Below are positions 50,357-61,242 of a DNA stretch of 64,000 nt, one piece after another (the first letter of the stretch is position 1; each line of letters begins with the position of its first letter). The notes under the pieces were generated by a model. The model did not search any database and was not told where the DNA came from. It worked only from the letters and a program-made list of their open reading frames with translations. Both the position numbers and the translations under genes were made by a program. Source of the stretch: Piezodorus guildinii (lineage: Eukaryota; Arthropoda; Insecta; Hemiptera; Pentatomidae); assembly GCA_023052935.1 (NCBI GenBank), contig CM041293.1, positions 172,971,600-173,035,599 on the forward strand. Reading direction: 5' to 3'.

Positions 50357-50941
50357 AAAAAATCTGGTGCGCGCAACACACGACTTTCACTTACCACCGT
50401 TGTTGAAATCAATTCAAGAATTTTTAAATACCGTTATAGATGAAATTAGTTTAAAGAATCAATTAAATTGATTTTAGATAGAAACATGTTATTATCTAAA
50501 TCCATTCAACTTTTTGAAAGTACATAATTGAAGATACTTTAGAGGAAGAAAATTTAAAATATCGGCATTTAAGCCTTGTCAGACTATTTCAATCAGAATG
50601 AAAACTACATCATCTTAAAGCCCATTAAATTTTAAATCTATATTATATCTTATATTTAATCTAAATCGTTAGAGGCGTTTTCGAGAAAATCGTAAAAAGG
50701 TGTTAAATGCATAGTATAAAGTGGCTCTTCTGGTAAGCTCAACACACACACCACACACACACACACACAACAAACACACACGCGCGCGCGCACACACACA
50801 CAGATCGTTTTTGCGGGACTTGGTTATTTGGACTTAGGAGACCCTAAAACGTGTATTTCCGTTGAAAACTTGAATTTGAAAATTTTCATAATCGCAATAC
50901 TTTCTCTTACTATATATTTCATATATAGGTAAATGAAAGTA
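50357..50941 (-). repeat. Family A copy with mixed AC/CG microsatellite
   Basis: It starts AATCTGGTGCGCGCAACACA, CGACTTTCACTTACC and ends TTACTATATATTTCATATAT, AGGTAAATGAAAGT. The central tract at 50743-50802 is a mixture of CA and CG units. It lacks one internal block relative to the longest copies. Confidence 0.85.
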
Positions 50942-50949
50942 AAAACTAA

Positions 50950-52148
50950 TGAAACTGTTTATAATTGTTATGCAACTATGAAAAAAAAAAAAATAATTCC
51001 CACACCATTATTACATCTTGGCAAAGAAACAATAAATTAACTAAAGTAATTAATAACAAATAATCTAATATCTTAATTTTTTTTTTTAACATTCTGATAA
51101 GAAAAAGAGAAAAAAATAATGCATAACTAATCCTTAGATAACAAAACCTAGTCATAAAGATAATAATTTAGATAACAATAATACGGAAACCAACAGGCTG
51201 GGTATTTAAAATTAAATGATATTTCATTAATTATTAATTAAAGCATTAATTCTATTCTAATAGCAATCTAAGTAAAAAAATAATCGAAAGCAATACAGTT
51301 CCGTCACTAAGGTACACATATATATAAAATCAATTTAGAGGTGTTTGGTATTTTAGATATATAGAGTTTTTCTAAATTTATTCAAAAACCGAGACTTACT
51401 AAAGTCAAGTTTAAACTGTGGATTCCCCAACTTAATTCGGTGTCATCGAAGTACGTTTTAAGAGCCGCAATATTTGATGTAAACAAAACCGACATTTCTA
51501 TGATCTCGTAGTGGAAGTTATGTATGTATTATGTATTCCTCTACACCAGTAAGGTAAGATTTTATTTTTTGATATATCGGTCTCTTCAAACATTTTGACA
51601 GTCGTTTTCGTTATATAACCAGGAGTACGGCATTTTCATCCTAAGGATAGTGTTTTGATCCAAAAATGTATGTCAAAACAAAGCGCAAGCCAGATAAACC
51701 CTAGCATATGCCTGACTAATAGTTAGTTATGTTCTGTCCTCAAGTCGTTCATTATCTATAGGAAGCTGCTACCGCCCGGTTCTCATTTCCTTCCCAACAC
51801 AATAGGTAATATAATACTATTATAACAGTCTACAATAGGATAGAAAAAACTTTCAACTTGAGACAGAATGTCACTCAAGAATAACAATCTTACACCTGCT
51901 AACCTGTTGCACCTACTGTTGCAGAGGGGAATCGGTTTCATTGGAAGGAAACAGTGGGGTTTAAAATATATCAGTAAAAGAACAGGATTGCGCGTCAGAA
52001 GGAAAAATCAGAATGTTAAAGAATATTGAATATTCTGCATGTTATAACTGTCAGATTATTTAAATGAGATAAGACTAAGCTAAAGAAATGAGATGTGTCA
52101 ATCAATCCATAAAATATCAGACTCTATATAAAAAAAAAAAAAAAACAC
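50950..52148. other. Unclassified AT-rich stretch
   Basis: No recognised protein, RNA gene or paired repeat end. Confidence 0.4.
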
Positions 52149-52151
52149 AAA

Positions 52152-52880
52152 CTTTAGGGTTATGTCTATTATAACAGCCTTTTATGTCACCAATTCAAAC
52201 GGCTCTAGGATTTTTTAATGCGAGTAAAAAATCTTTGGTTACGCCATCCTTCTGAGGAGATGTAAAAAGGCGGTCCCGTTATTCGCTAAAGATCCCCGTC
52301 CTAATTTAACCTGGATAGGCGAAATTTAGAACTCTCACTGCACAGGGTGTCTAATAAATCAGCTCAAAGAGATTCCCTGACTTTTCCATATTGTAAGAAG
52401 TCTTTTACCTGGCCAAATCTCGGTAAAAATCGACAAGACAAAGAATAATTATAATTCATATGGAATACTAGATTAAAAAATATATATGATCAATAATTAC
52501 TTTACGATAAGATTCAACTATATCTATCCGACGCCAGCTGAAATTGTAGTTGTTTAAGTTGACTTACAAAGAATAATGGTGAACTTGGATACTGCTGTTA
52601 GTAATAATCAATATTTACAAATCTGACAAATTTATTTTATAACTTGCTTTATGATATTTGCAACATCACAACACGTAGGCCTATTGGAACTTTTGCCTAA
52701 GTGAAGAAGAAACGATGTTATCTAGGGACCATTTTCTCTGACCAAAGTACAAAGTTCCTGACTTTTTCATATGTTTTTTAAATCCCTTACTTTTCCAGAT
52801 TTGTCCTGTTGCAAGACACCCTGCTGCAGCATAGACCGATTACCGACACAGTAGTATAAAGTGGAATTAAATAAATATAC
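52152..52880 (+). mobile_element. SINE-1 copy split by a DNA transposon
   Basis: The left part reads GGGTTATGTCTATTATAACA through GGCTCTAGGATTTTTTAATG, GCCATCC, AATTTAACCTGGATAGGCG and ends at CTCTCACTGCA. The right part resumes at 52823 with CTGCAGCATAGACCGATTAC and GTATAAAGTGG. The SINE-1 sequence joins correctly if one CTGCA is removed. Confidence 0.85.
52343..52822. mobile_element. Non-autonomous DNA transposon, 10-bp TIR, 5-bp duplication
   Basis: The ends are CAGGGTGTCT and its inverse AGACACCCTG. CTGCA is present on both sides (52338-52342, 52823-52827). Near both ends lies a subterminal CTGACTTTTYC word (52377-52387 and 52752-52762). The 480-bp interior is non-coding. CAGGG-type ends suggest hAT, but the 5-bp duplication is shorter than the usual 8 bp. 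It fits hAT subgroups with 5-bp duplications, or another superfamily. Confidence 0.85.
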
Positions 52881-52995
52881 ATCTCATAACCTTCCGAAAA
52901 CCACAATATCGAAACTGAAAATCGAGAAGTTAAATTAAGTATGCTACTACATGATGGAAACAAAAAAGCTTTTAAGTGGTTTATAAAATTCTAAA

Positions 52996-53335
52996 AAAAA
53001 AAAAAACACCTGTACCACTACAACCCATGAAGGGTCTTGGGCTCAGTACATATAAGATCGTACATTCTACGAGATTCTACATACGAACATACGATTTTTA
53101 GGCCAACGGCCGTGCAATGAGATGATTCGGCCGAGATCGCGCTCAGCCGCCAGGTTTTTTCCCCATTTTCGGGTACCCACTTCATATAGGGTATGTCTGC
53201 CCCAGAAGGGTCTCCATACCCCAGGTTCGCCCCCCGGCTGAAATAACAGAATAAATAATATTCCTTCATAACCGGGATTCGAACCCAGGACCCGAGCACA
53301 GTTGACGCTCTATCCACTAGACCACGCCGCTCCCC
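52996..53335 (-). mobile_element. SINE-2 copy with 14-bp target duplication
   Basis: On the minus strand the head reads GGGGAGCGGCGTGGTCTAGT, GGATAGAG (A-box region) and GTCCTGGGTTCGAATCCCGG (B-box GGTTCGAATCC). The body follows, ending GGGTTGTAGTGGTACAGGTG and a T run. TATAAAATTCTAAA flanks the insertion at 52982-52995 and 53336-53349. The tail is oligo(T) on the SINE's own strand. Confidence 0.88.
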
Positions 53336-53349
53336 TATAAAATTCTAAA

Positions 53350-54778
53350 TATCTTTTTATTACAGTGTACATTTGTTTGGTTTTTATTTAAGGTAAAGTA
53401 CAAAGCTCAAATTACTGTCACTTTAGATTAAAATTCTTTATAAGTTGTTAGTATATAATTTATATAACACACCATCTTTTAAATAATTAACTATATATTG
53501 TATGATAAGACTTAGCTGATATTTAACGCAATTCTATTATACAATGATGTAACGAGTTCAATCAAAATCAATCGAGCTGTTTAAGAGAAAATGTTAAAAT
53601 CGATTTACTAAAGAGGCACTTCAACTAAATAGATTTTAGTGAAATAGTTGCTTTAATATCCAATGCAAGTACTTAGGTCAATTTTTATTAACTACAAACT
53701 ATTACTGAAATCAATTATAAAGTACTACTGATGTCAATAATAAATGCTTAAAATATAAAAATTTTAAAAAATAAAAGAAATATATCCAATTATAAATTCA
53801 TATAATTTTTGTATTAGTTTACAAAAAAATCAAATAATGAATCCCGAAGATGACAAAAAAGTCGGTATAAATTAAATGTTTCAAGAGTTTTTGGAAATGA
53901 AAGTACATGTTAAATATTTGTATTTACTAGAAACTACAACTGAAATTAATTATACGATAATATACCAAATTGTAATAATATATGAAATTTCAAAAAATAA
54001 AATAATTAAAAAACATATCTAATAATAACATTATATCATTAGTTTAAAAATGTTTTAAGAATGAAACCCAGAGATGTCGAGGTAAATTAAATGTTTAAAC
54101 ACTTTTCGGAAGTATATTTAGGAAGGTAATGTTGTATACTAGGCAACCTATAGCAATCTTCAAGCGTTTACGTGACGCGGTGCCATACGATATACGAGTT
54201 TATATTAAAATATTTTCACCCGCAAAATGGAACAAGAGAGGTATGAATGAATCCCAATTGGAATAATATAATGTTGATAAACGACTTACTGCCCATAAGA
54301 TCCCAGATGTTGACTGCCTTCTGTATCGACGTTGACTGGTGCACGCCACCCAGGCTCAACGCAACAATGGGTCATCTCTCCATGTATATACATCCGTCCC
54401 TACCTGAGCCGAATATTAAGCAGGCACTGCACGGCGGTTAGCTCAGCCAGTCTGTCTATAGCGAGGGGAAACGACCGTCATAAAAAAAAAATCTCAAAAT
54501 CAAAAATAGACGGTTACCAGGATAAAAAAATAAAATGATTGTAAGGATTATCGGGTAAGGCATAAGAAATAAGCTACACGGTAATCGACGGATATTTTTG
54601 TAAGCAACCATCGACTATTTCCAACATCCTATGATTTTCAACGCAACCAATAAAAAAAAAGGGGGGCCATCATACGGTAATGAAACGGGAAATAAGTAGA
54701 ATCAGCAAAACATCATTTCGTATAGACCGCTTCTTTTGATAAAAATTTGCATCAAAGCTGAAAATGTTTCTTATATTT
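53350..54778. other. Unclassified stretch with a GC-richer patch
   Basis: Mostly AT-rich. The patch at about 54240-54480 (GACTGGTGCACGCCACCCAG onward) is open in two frames but shows no domain. It might be host exon, retroposon or chance. Confidence 0.35.
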
Positions 54779-54782
54779 TTAC

Positions 54783-55663
54783 TTTCACTTACTATATATA
54801 GTAAGGTGAAGTATTGCGATCGTGAAAATTTTCGAATTCCAGTTTTCAACGGAAATACACGTTTTAGGGTCCCCTGATCCAAATAAAGTGTGTGTGTGTG
54901 TGTGTGTGTGGTAACTCCCGGGCGGAAACGGTAAGTCCTATGAAACTGAAATTTCATATTTAAGACAACTATACGCCCGAGACGTGACAAAACTTTTTTC
55001 ATCAAAATGAGCTTACCAGAAGTGGCACTTTATACCATACATTTTGCACCTTTTTTCGATTTTCTCGAAAACGGTTCCGACGATTTTGATTAAACTCCCT
55101 ATATCGATGTAAAATTTAATGGGATTTAATATCATGTAGGTTTTATTTGGATAAAATTGGTCTGACAGGGCTTAAATGCCAATATTTTGAATTTTCTCCC
55201 CTAAAGTACCTTTAATTTTGTAGATTTAATAATAATAACTAGATTATCTTGTTAACGCTGATGAAAAACAGGTAAATATATAAATTTAATAAATTCGATA
55301 CCCAACTAAAGGAGAAAACAGAAAAAATATTTGTTTAATGCAATTTTTCGTTTTTGAACATAAGAGCAGTAATATACATGTATGATATACCGTTGGAAAG
55401 CTAAAGATTTTAGAAAAAATGTCATCTCATACACAAGCTTTTAAAAGTTAATAGAGAGTGATGAAATGAACATAAAACTATCTGATTATTTTAGATAATA
55501 ATATAATAGATTTTTTAATGAAACACATGTTTCTATAGAAATTTAATTTGATTAATTCCTTAATAGTTTCACGTATTTTTATCTCTAACTGTATTTTAAT
55601 TCTTTCATTGATTTTAAAAATCGAGGTAAGTGAAAGTCGTGTGTTGCCCGCACCAGATTTTTT
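54783..55663 (+). repeat. Family A copy, near full length
   Basis: It starts TTTCACTTACTATATATAGT and GTATTGCGATCGTGAAAATT. It has a GT tract at about 54888-54910 and continues through CGGAAACGGTAAGTCC and GACAGGGCTTAAATGCC. It ends GAGGTAAGTGAAAGTCGTGT and GCCCGCACCAGATTTTTT. This is one of the best reference copies in the window. The frame at 54670-55005 (minus) is a repeat-derived open frame and not a gene. Confidence 0.88.
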
Positions 55664-56150
55664 GGATTAAAACAGCAGATTCTATGACAATCTAATATTT
55701 ACATAGAATACTATATAGTGTTAAGGGCCGTCTGGTCTAGAACAGGAACTTATTAAAGTTAGTTCATTACCTTGTTATTTACCTGCTGCTATAGCCGATT
55801 AAATAAGAAAAAAAAATAAATAAATAAATAACAAAAATTAAAAAAAAACGCCATAAAGCAAGTAATTCAGGCAAAATTGAAAACAGAAAAATATATAATA
55901 ATAAATAATGCTACCGAAACAAAAAAATATAATAAAATTAATAACTAAAAATAAATCAACTAAATAGAAATATTTGTTTTCTTTTATGAATACGAGTATT
56001 CGACCATCACAAATATGTCAGAGAATGCGTACTCGTATGACCATTTATGCTCGTTACACGGGAAGGCCGCGTACGAGTGCGAATGGATTGAGGATTTTAA
56101 TAGGAAGAGATCTGAGACGTGTGATGGACGGTGGGATCTTAGACAACCTT
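55664..56150. other. No supported feature
   Basis: AT-rich with A/T homopolymers. The frame at 55974-56162 is not recognised, though it may be the diverged upstream part of the LINE tail that follows. Confidence 0.35.
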
Positions 56151-56154
56151 GTAG

Positions 56155-56310
56155 GAGGATGAGCTAAGGTGTTTCGGACATCTCCTAAAAGAGAACGGCA
56201 AGAAGACATACGAGAAGCGGGTAAAGGAAAGAAGGCCTAGAGGAAGACCGAGCATCTTCTGGGGAGGCAGTGTTGGAAAGGCCTTCAAGAGGCGAGCTAT
56301 GGGTTAAAGC
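56155..56310 (+). pseudogene. LINE RT C-terminal tail remnant
   Basis: The frame reads DELRCFGHLLKENGKKTYEK, RVKERRPRGRPSIFW before ending at MG and stop. The RCFGHLLKE and RRPRGRPSIFW pattern is the same kind of basic tail motif seen after LINE RT domains (RWxGHV ... GRPR ... W). No RT block is present. Confidence 0.6.
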
Positions 56311-56942
56311 ATAAGGGAGTAAGCACAAAAAACGGGGTATCAGCTCCAGGCTCTATACAATGTAGATGTGTAATAATGATTACGTATTATAATAATGATG
56401 AGCGCGTAAAGGCTTAGGGGTGGTGCAAAATCTTATTAATACAAAATATTTATCACTATATACCAAAATTAGACGTTACAAAACAGTATTTAAACCAAGA
56501 ATATTATATTCAGCGAAGCACTAATCCAGAACAGGAAAACCGAAATGGAAAATCTATCGAAAACGGATATCGATTACAGAAGCCGTCTAAAACATAAAAT
56601 ATTCAAACATAGAGACAGATATGAGGAAAAGGCGTCTTAAATTCCATGGTAACATAATGAAGCTTCCTTATTAAATACTAACAAAGAGAATGGTCAAATA
56701 CGTAGCATCCCTCGTATATTATAAGGAGGAGAATGGATTCAAAATGTTACAAAAGACTTGGAATTAGTCAAAATTACCACAGAAAAATAGAAACGATAAA
56801 TAATTTTAAAAAATAAATTTAAAAATGAGAGGTTAAACCAGAAAGAAATGTCCCGAAAACTAAACAAAATGGAGCGAAGAAAGAAAAGCTGAATTCTCGC
56901 AAAGAATGAAATACTGGTCTTTATTCTTTGATCTTTATTTAG
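56311..56942. other. No supported feature
   Basis: AT-rich. The minus-strand frame at 56739-57032 is phenylalanine-rich translation of A/T runs and not a gene. Confidence 0.4.
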
Positions 56943-56956
56943 CCTCTTCCTATTAA

Positions 56957-57319
56957 AAAAAAAAAAAATAAAATAAAATAAAAAAAAAAAAATAAATAAA
57001 TAAAAAAAAAAACCTGTACCACTACAACCCATGAAGGGTCTTGGGCTCAGTACATATAGAGATTCGTACTGTTTCTAGGCCAACGGCAGTGCAATGAGGT
57101 GATTAGGCCTTAATCACGCACAGCCGCCAGGTTTTTTTTCCAATTAATTTGGGTACCCACTTTATAGAGGCTGGGTCTGCCCTAGGAGGGCCTCCATACC
57201 CTAGGGTCGCCCCCCGACTGAATTAACAGAATAAATAATATTTCTGCCACAGCCGGGATTCGAACCCAGGACCCGGAGCACAGTCGAGTAGTGCTCTATT
57301 CACTAGACCACGCCGCTCC
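56957..57319 (-). mobile_element. SINE-2 copy with 14-bp target duplication and long T-rich tail
   Basis: On the minus strand: GGGAGCGGCGTGGTCTAGTG, AATAGAGC (A-box region), GGGTCCTGGGTTCGAATCCC (intact B box), CAGAAATATTATTTATTCTG, GTATGGAGGCCCTCCTAGGG, GGCGGCTGTGCGTGATTAAG and GGTTGTAGTGGTACAGG. Then comes a T/ATTT tail of about 55 bases (56957-57011 on plus). CCTCTTCCTATTAA flanks it at 56943-56956 and 57320-57333. Head, body and duplication are all clear, so this is the family reference. Confidence 0.9.
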
Positions 57320-57486
57320 CCTCTTCCTATTAACGAATAATAAATATTAATATTACGTCTGAATGTGCGTAACGTTGATTTGTTAATTACTTAATTTTAT
57401 TTCAGACTCTTAAGGCATTGTGTTGAACTGTTTCGTGAAGTCTCTATGATTAATCTTCTCAATTTAATAAGACGTACTCATCTAGT

Positions 57487-58262
57487 TAGAGAAAATGGCT
57501 AATCATTTAAATTCCAGGGATAAAGAAGCTATTAAAAATTCCTCTTACAGTAAAATACATCGTCATATAACCAACTTCCAGCTCGGAGAAGAATATTTAA
57601 ATCTTAGATGCAATATAAACACAATACGGTTAATCGCTCAACTAAGACTGGCAGGCGAGAAATCACAGAGGATAACATTTAATGGATTATATTATAAATT
57701 TGAACCCAACATGACTTGCCCTCTATGTAATACCGATGGTTACGATAATATTGAACATTTTTTAATATCGTGTCCAGTTTTAAATCCAGTCAGAAGACTC
57801 TATTTATTTAAGTATGTTATGAAAAATTTTAATTTAGAAGACATATTAACAATCACCAACTATAAGGAGTTGAACGATTTACTTTTGTTTTCAATAGAAG
57901 CTTTAAAGATAAGAAGTTTTGTTACGAGCGACTAGTACAAATTTTATAGGCATTTGTTATGTTATTTCTTTTTGTTATCAAGATACGTATTATTTAAAAC
58001 TGTTTTTGTTCGGTTTTATTGAGTTTATAATTATTTATTTTTTTAAGTGTCTTTGTTGATTATTTAATCAAGATTTGTACTCTTAGTTATTTATTTCTTC
58101 TTATAATGTCGTTTCTAAAGTAGTTAGCTCAATTCTTATGTCAATATTTAAACATTTCCTTATTAAATCTAAAAAATCATTTTGCCTAAATGAAATAGAG
58201 GCCAAACCTCTTGCTAAAAGATGTAAATCTTAAAACAATAAAAAAAATATTATTATTATTAT
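57487..58262 (+). mobile_element. 5'-truncated LINE with (ATT)n tail and 12-bp target duplication
   Basis: TACTCATCTAGT occurs at 57475-57486 and 58263-58274. The element ends in AATATTATTATTATTATT, a microsatellite tail instead of poly(A), as in the I/R1/LOA-type LINEs. The coding part is described separately. Confidence 0.9.
57495..57935 (+). pseudogene. LINE polyprotein C-terminus with Cys-His knuckle
   Basis: A 146-residue open frame begins right at the truncation point, so the ATG at 57495 is probably internal. It has NTIRLIAQLRLAG, QRITFNGLYYKFEPNMTC, then PLCNTDGYDNIEHFLISC (CPLC...H...C, a zinc-binding knuckle typical of LINE C-termini after the RT domain) and PVLNPVRRLYLF. The end SIEALKIRSFVTSD is followed by a 3' UTR of about 320 bases. 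The fragment has no break, which fits a recent insertion. RT and endonuclease are missing. Confidence 0.85.
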
Positions 58263-58274
58263 TACTCATCTAGT

Positions 58275-58735
58275 CCATGAGAAAAAAAAATTAAATAATA
58301 AAAGATGGATAAAGATTAATATCAATTAAGTAGAAAAGTTTCCTTAGAGGAAAGGCCACAAGAGGAGTGAGGGATGAGAAGTGAAGAAGGCCTTGAAGAC
58401 GGTAAGGAGCCACAGCCACTAGGATGAACGTTATCTAGGGCGGTGAGGGGAGGGAAAAGGAGAGCGATAAGGATAGCAGCCTGGAGAAGGAGAATGAAGG
58501 AGGATTGCTGGAGATAAAAGGAATCTTCACTGAGCTGGAGGAAGGATCTCCGGGATAGCTCTGACCTAGTTAGCTTACAGTCAGGTTATAGTCACTGGTC
58601 TCCATAGAGGAAAACTGTCATGGGATTTAGAATGTAACAAGCCACCCCTCCTGGCTACGTACGGTTATAATGTGAATATAGTTTTATTGAAGATAGGAAA
58701 TTTTTTTCTAGAGATTTTATATAAATAAATTTTTA
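58275..58735. other. Purine- and GC-rich patch, unclassified
   Basis: At 58330-58640 the sequence is unusually G/A-rich (GGCGGTGAGGGGAGGGAAAA). It may be a decayed LINE C-terminal region (one frame reads IRIAAWRRRMKEDCWR), but no motif is firm. Confidence 0.35.
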
Positions 58736-58739
58736 AAAA

Positions 58740-58975
58740 GTGACAACTTTCTATCAACGTGTAACACCTCTTTTGTTGCATATTAACTTTTCTAAAATCT
58801 TACGCTTTCCATCGGTATATTATATGTCTAAAGTACTACGTTTATTTCAGGGAAAATTTTCGATGCCTTGATCACGACAAAGAAAAACTTCATTCCAACG
58901 CATTGTATTTGATAAACTTTAACAAAAGAATATCCAAAATGGTATAGAAAACATCATTTTACACATAGAGAGTTT
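58740..58975. repeat. Family B fragment
   Basis: CTTTTCTAAAATCTTACGCT, TTCCATCGGTATATTATATG and ATTTCAGGGAAAATTTTCGA lead to TACACATAGAGAGTTT. This matches the B segments at 29820-30040 and 31350-31540. It abuts the next family A copy. Confidence 0.6.
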
Positions 58976-59731
58976 AAAAAAATCTGGTGCAGGCAACACA
59001 CGACTTTCACTTACCTCCATTTTTAAAATCAATGAAAGAATTTTCAAATACAGTTAGAGATAAAAATACGTGAAATTATTAAGGAATTAATTAAATTAAA
59101 TTTCTATAGAAACATGTGTTTGATTCAAAAATCAATTATATTATTATCTAAAATAATCAGTTAGTTTTATGTTCATTTCATCACTCTCTATTAGCTTTTA
59201 AAAGCTTGTGTATGAGATGATAATTTTTCTAAAATCTTTAGCTTTCCAACGGTATATCATACATGTGTATTACTGCTCTTATGTTCCAAAACGAAAAATT
59301 GCATTAAAAAAATATTTTTTCTGTTTTCTCCTTTAGTTGTGTATCGAATTTATTCAATTTATATATTTACCAGTTTTTCATCAGCGTTAACAAGATAATC
59401 TAATTATTATTATTGAATCTACAAAATTAAAGGTACTTTAGGGGAAGAAAATTTAAAATATCGGCATTTAAGCCCTGTCAGACCATTTTCATCTAAATAA
59501 AACCTACATGATATTAAAGCCCATTAAATTTTACATCGATATAGCGAGTTTAATCAAAATCGTCGGAACCGTTTTTGAGAAAATCGAAAAAAGGTGCAAA
59601 ATGCATGGTATAAAGTGCCTCTTCTGGTAGGCTCATTTTGATGAAAAAAGTTTTGTCACGTCTCGGGCGTATAGTTGTCTTATATATGAAATTTCAGTTT
59701 CATAGGACTTACCGTTTCCGCCCGGGAGTTA

Positions 59732-59767
<36 letters not shown>

Positions 59768-59911
59768 ACACACACACACAGATCTTTTTGCGGGACTTGG
59801 TTATTTGGACTCAGGGGACCCTAAAACGTGTATTTCCGTTGAAAACTGGAATTCGAAAATTTTCACGATCGCAATACTTCCCCTTACTATATATAGTAAG
59901 TGAAAGTAAAA
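58976..59911 (-). repeat. Family A copy, full length
   Basis: It starts AAATCTGGTGCAGGCAACAC, ACGACTTTCACTTACC and ends CCTTACTATATATAGTAAGT, GAAAGT. Its CA tract is at 59732-59780. The open frame at 59638-60003 covers the tract (a histidine-threonine repeat) and is not a gene. Confidence 0.88.
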
Positions 59912-60239
59912 AACCAAAAACATTTTGGCCTCATAGTCACTTGACAGATTATACTACGATTCTTTTTTATCAAATGTATTTACTAAAATGTATGACTGTC
60001 TAAACATAGATATCCTGGAGTAACCAACCGAAAAATAGTTATCCTTGAAGAATATCTAAGATTTTGAAGCAGCTCCTGGTTTCCTCCACTTTGACAATAG
60101 TTACCTCATGTATACTGAGCTGCCTCATAAGTATGACATGATACTTTGGAGACTAAGGAATGTATTCATTAGATTCTTCCGTTGGCATTACTTCCCAGGT
60201 GTCTTTCTTTTCCAATCCTTTAGAACCAAAATGTCTCCT
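59912..60239. other. No supported feature
   Basis: Nothing recognised between the family A copy and the LINE remnant. Confidence 0.35.
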
Positions 60240-60700
60240 AAATAATAACAGGCTTAGAGAAACCGAAGTACTAACTAATGCCAATACCACCGGATGTAGC
60301 CTACATAGATTCGGACACATACTAGTAGTTTCAGTACATATAAACGTTTTTGGAATTCGCTCTTCGTTGGGATAAACTACTTTATACGCTCTATTCAGTC
60401 TCAGCGATGCTATGAATTTTATTCTACTGACAGGGCACAAGCTCCGTAATCCCGCGTTGTGTAAGCTCATAAATTCACCGGTTACCTGATGAGGAATGCC
60501 TCTTCGGACCATAAGTTTTAATTAAAACTTTATTCTCGAGAACATCAAGGCGTTCTTCATCCAACAAAATAAGCGACCATGTTTCACTACTGTATTGAAT
60601 CTTCGGTATAATAATAGTTTCAAAAACTCTCCTTAAAATACCTAATATGCTTACCAAATGTTCTGTCCAATCGATAAACAAGAAGTTCCAACGATTCAAT
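60240..60700 (-). pseudogene. LINE remnant, same family as 28825-29481
   Basis: On the minus strand: TIIIPKIQYSSETWSLILLD, ERLDVLENKVLIKTYGPKR, then in another frame GEFMSLHNAGLRSLCPVSRI, YPNEERIPKTFICTETT. The 3' end (AAGCCTGTTATTATT near 60245) matches the tail of the copy at 28825. Frames are broken in at least two places. The target duplication is no longer visible. Confidence 0.75.
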
Positions 60701-60783
60701 AATAATATAGTTATTGAATCCCAAATTATACATATGTATAATATAAATTTGGATAGAGCTAATGGTTTATAGTATCATACCTT

Positions 60784-60803
60784 GTGTGTGTGTGTGTGTG
60801 TGT
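60784..60803. repeat. (GT)n microsatellite
   Basis: A pure GT run of about 10 units, not associated with family A sequence. Confidence 0.9.
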
Positions 60804-61009
60804 ACATATACACCTCCTCACAGAACCGTCTCCTTCTAAAAACCATTTGTGATCAGTACAATCCTTTTTTGGAATTTCTCATTAACCACTTTTAAACAGC
60901 AATTATTTCTTCACCTCCTAAACCACCATTCTCCTAACATATATAAATTATAAAACCTAGTCCCAAACCAGTCCCATTTCAATTCTAAAGCCTTAAAAAG
61001 AACAGACGA
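60804..61009. other. No supported feature
   Basis: AT-rich, moderately C-rich near 60812-60960; nothing recognised. Confidence 0.3.
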
Positions 61010-61021
61010 ATTTCATTTAAG

Positions 61022-61230
61022 TTTGTTTATTTATTTAACGTTACTTTATGCTACTATGGCTAATCGGACGATACTACAGTGGGAGTTCTAAATTGTGCCA
61101 ATCCAGGTTCAATTGGGATAGAGATCATTAACGAGTATCTGACATCGCACCACCTTTTTACGCCCCCTTCGAAGGACTGCATAACTAAGGATTTTTTACT
61201 CCCATTAAAAAATTCTAGGACCACCTGGGC
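61022..61230 (-). mobile_element. SINE-1 copy with probable 12-bp target duplication
   Basis: The plus strand has GTTTATTTATTTAACGTTAC, GCTAATCGGACGATACTACA, GATAGAGATCATTAACGAGT and TTTTTTACTCCCATTAAAAA, the inverse of SINE-1. ATTTCATTTAAG at 61010-61021 and ATTTCATTAAAG at 61231-61242 differ at one base. The tRNA-like head is cut off. Confidence 0.8.
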
Positions 61231-61242
61231 ATTTCATTAAAG

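Noticed and set aside
54670..55005. Recurring frames starting MMKKVLSRL with THTHTH runs (also 59638-60003 and 62735-62935)
   Set aside because: All three lie in copies of family A on the same element strand. The similarity follows from the DNA repeat and the GT/CA tract, not from protein conservation.
56739..57032. A phenylalanine-rich 97-residue frame
   Set aside because: It translates A/T homopolymer runs of the SINE tail and flanking DNA.
57253..57319. A possible tRNA gene (A box and B box on minus strand)
   Set aside because: The head cannot form a full cloverleaf with acceptor stem, continues directly into SINE body and is repeated at 53270, 15030 and 1650. It is a SINE head.
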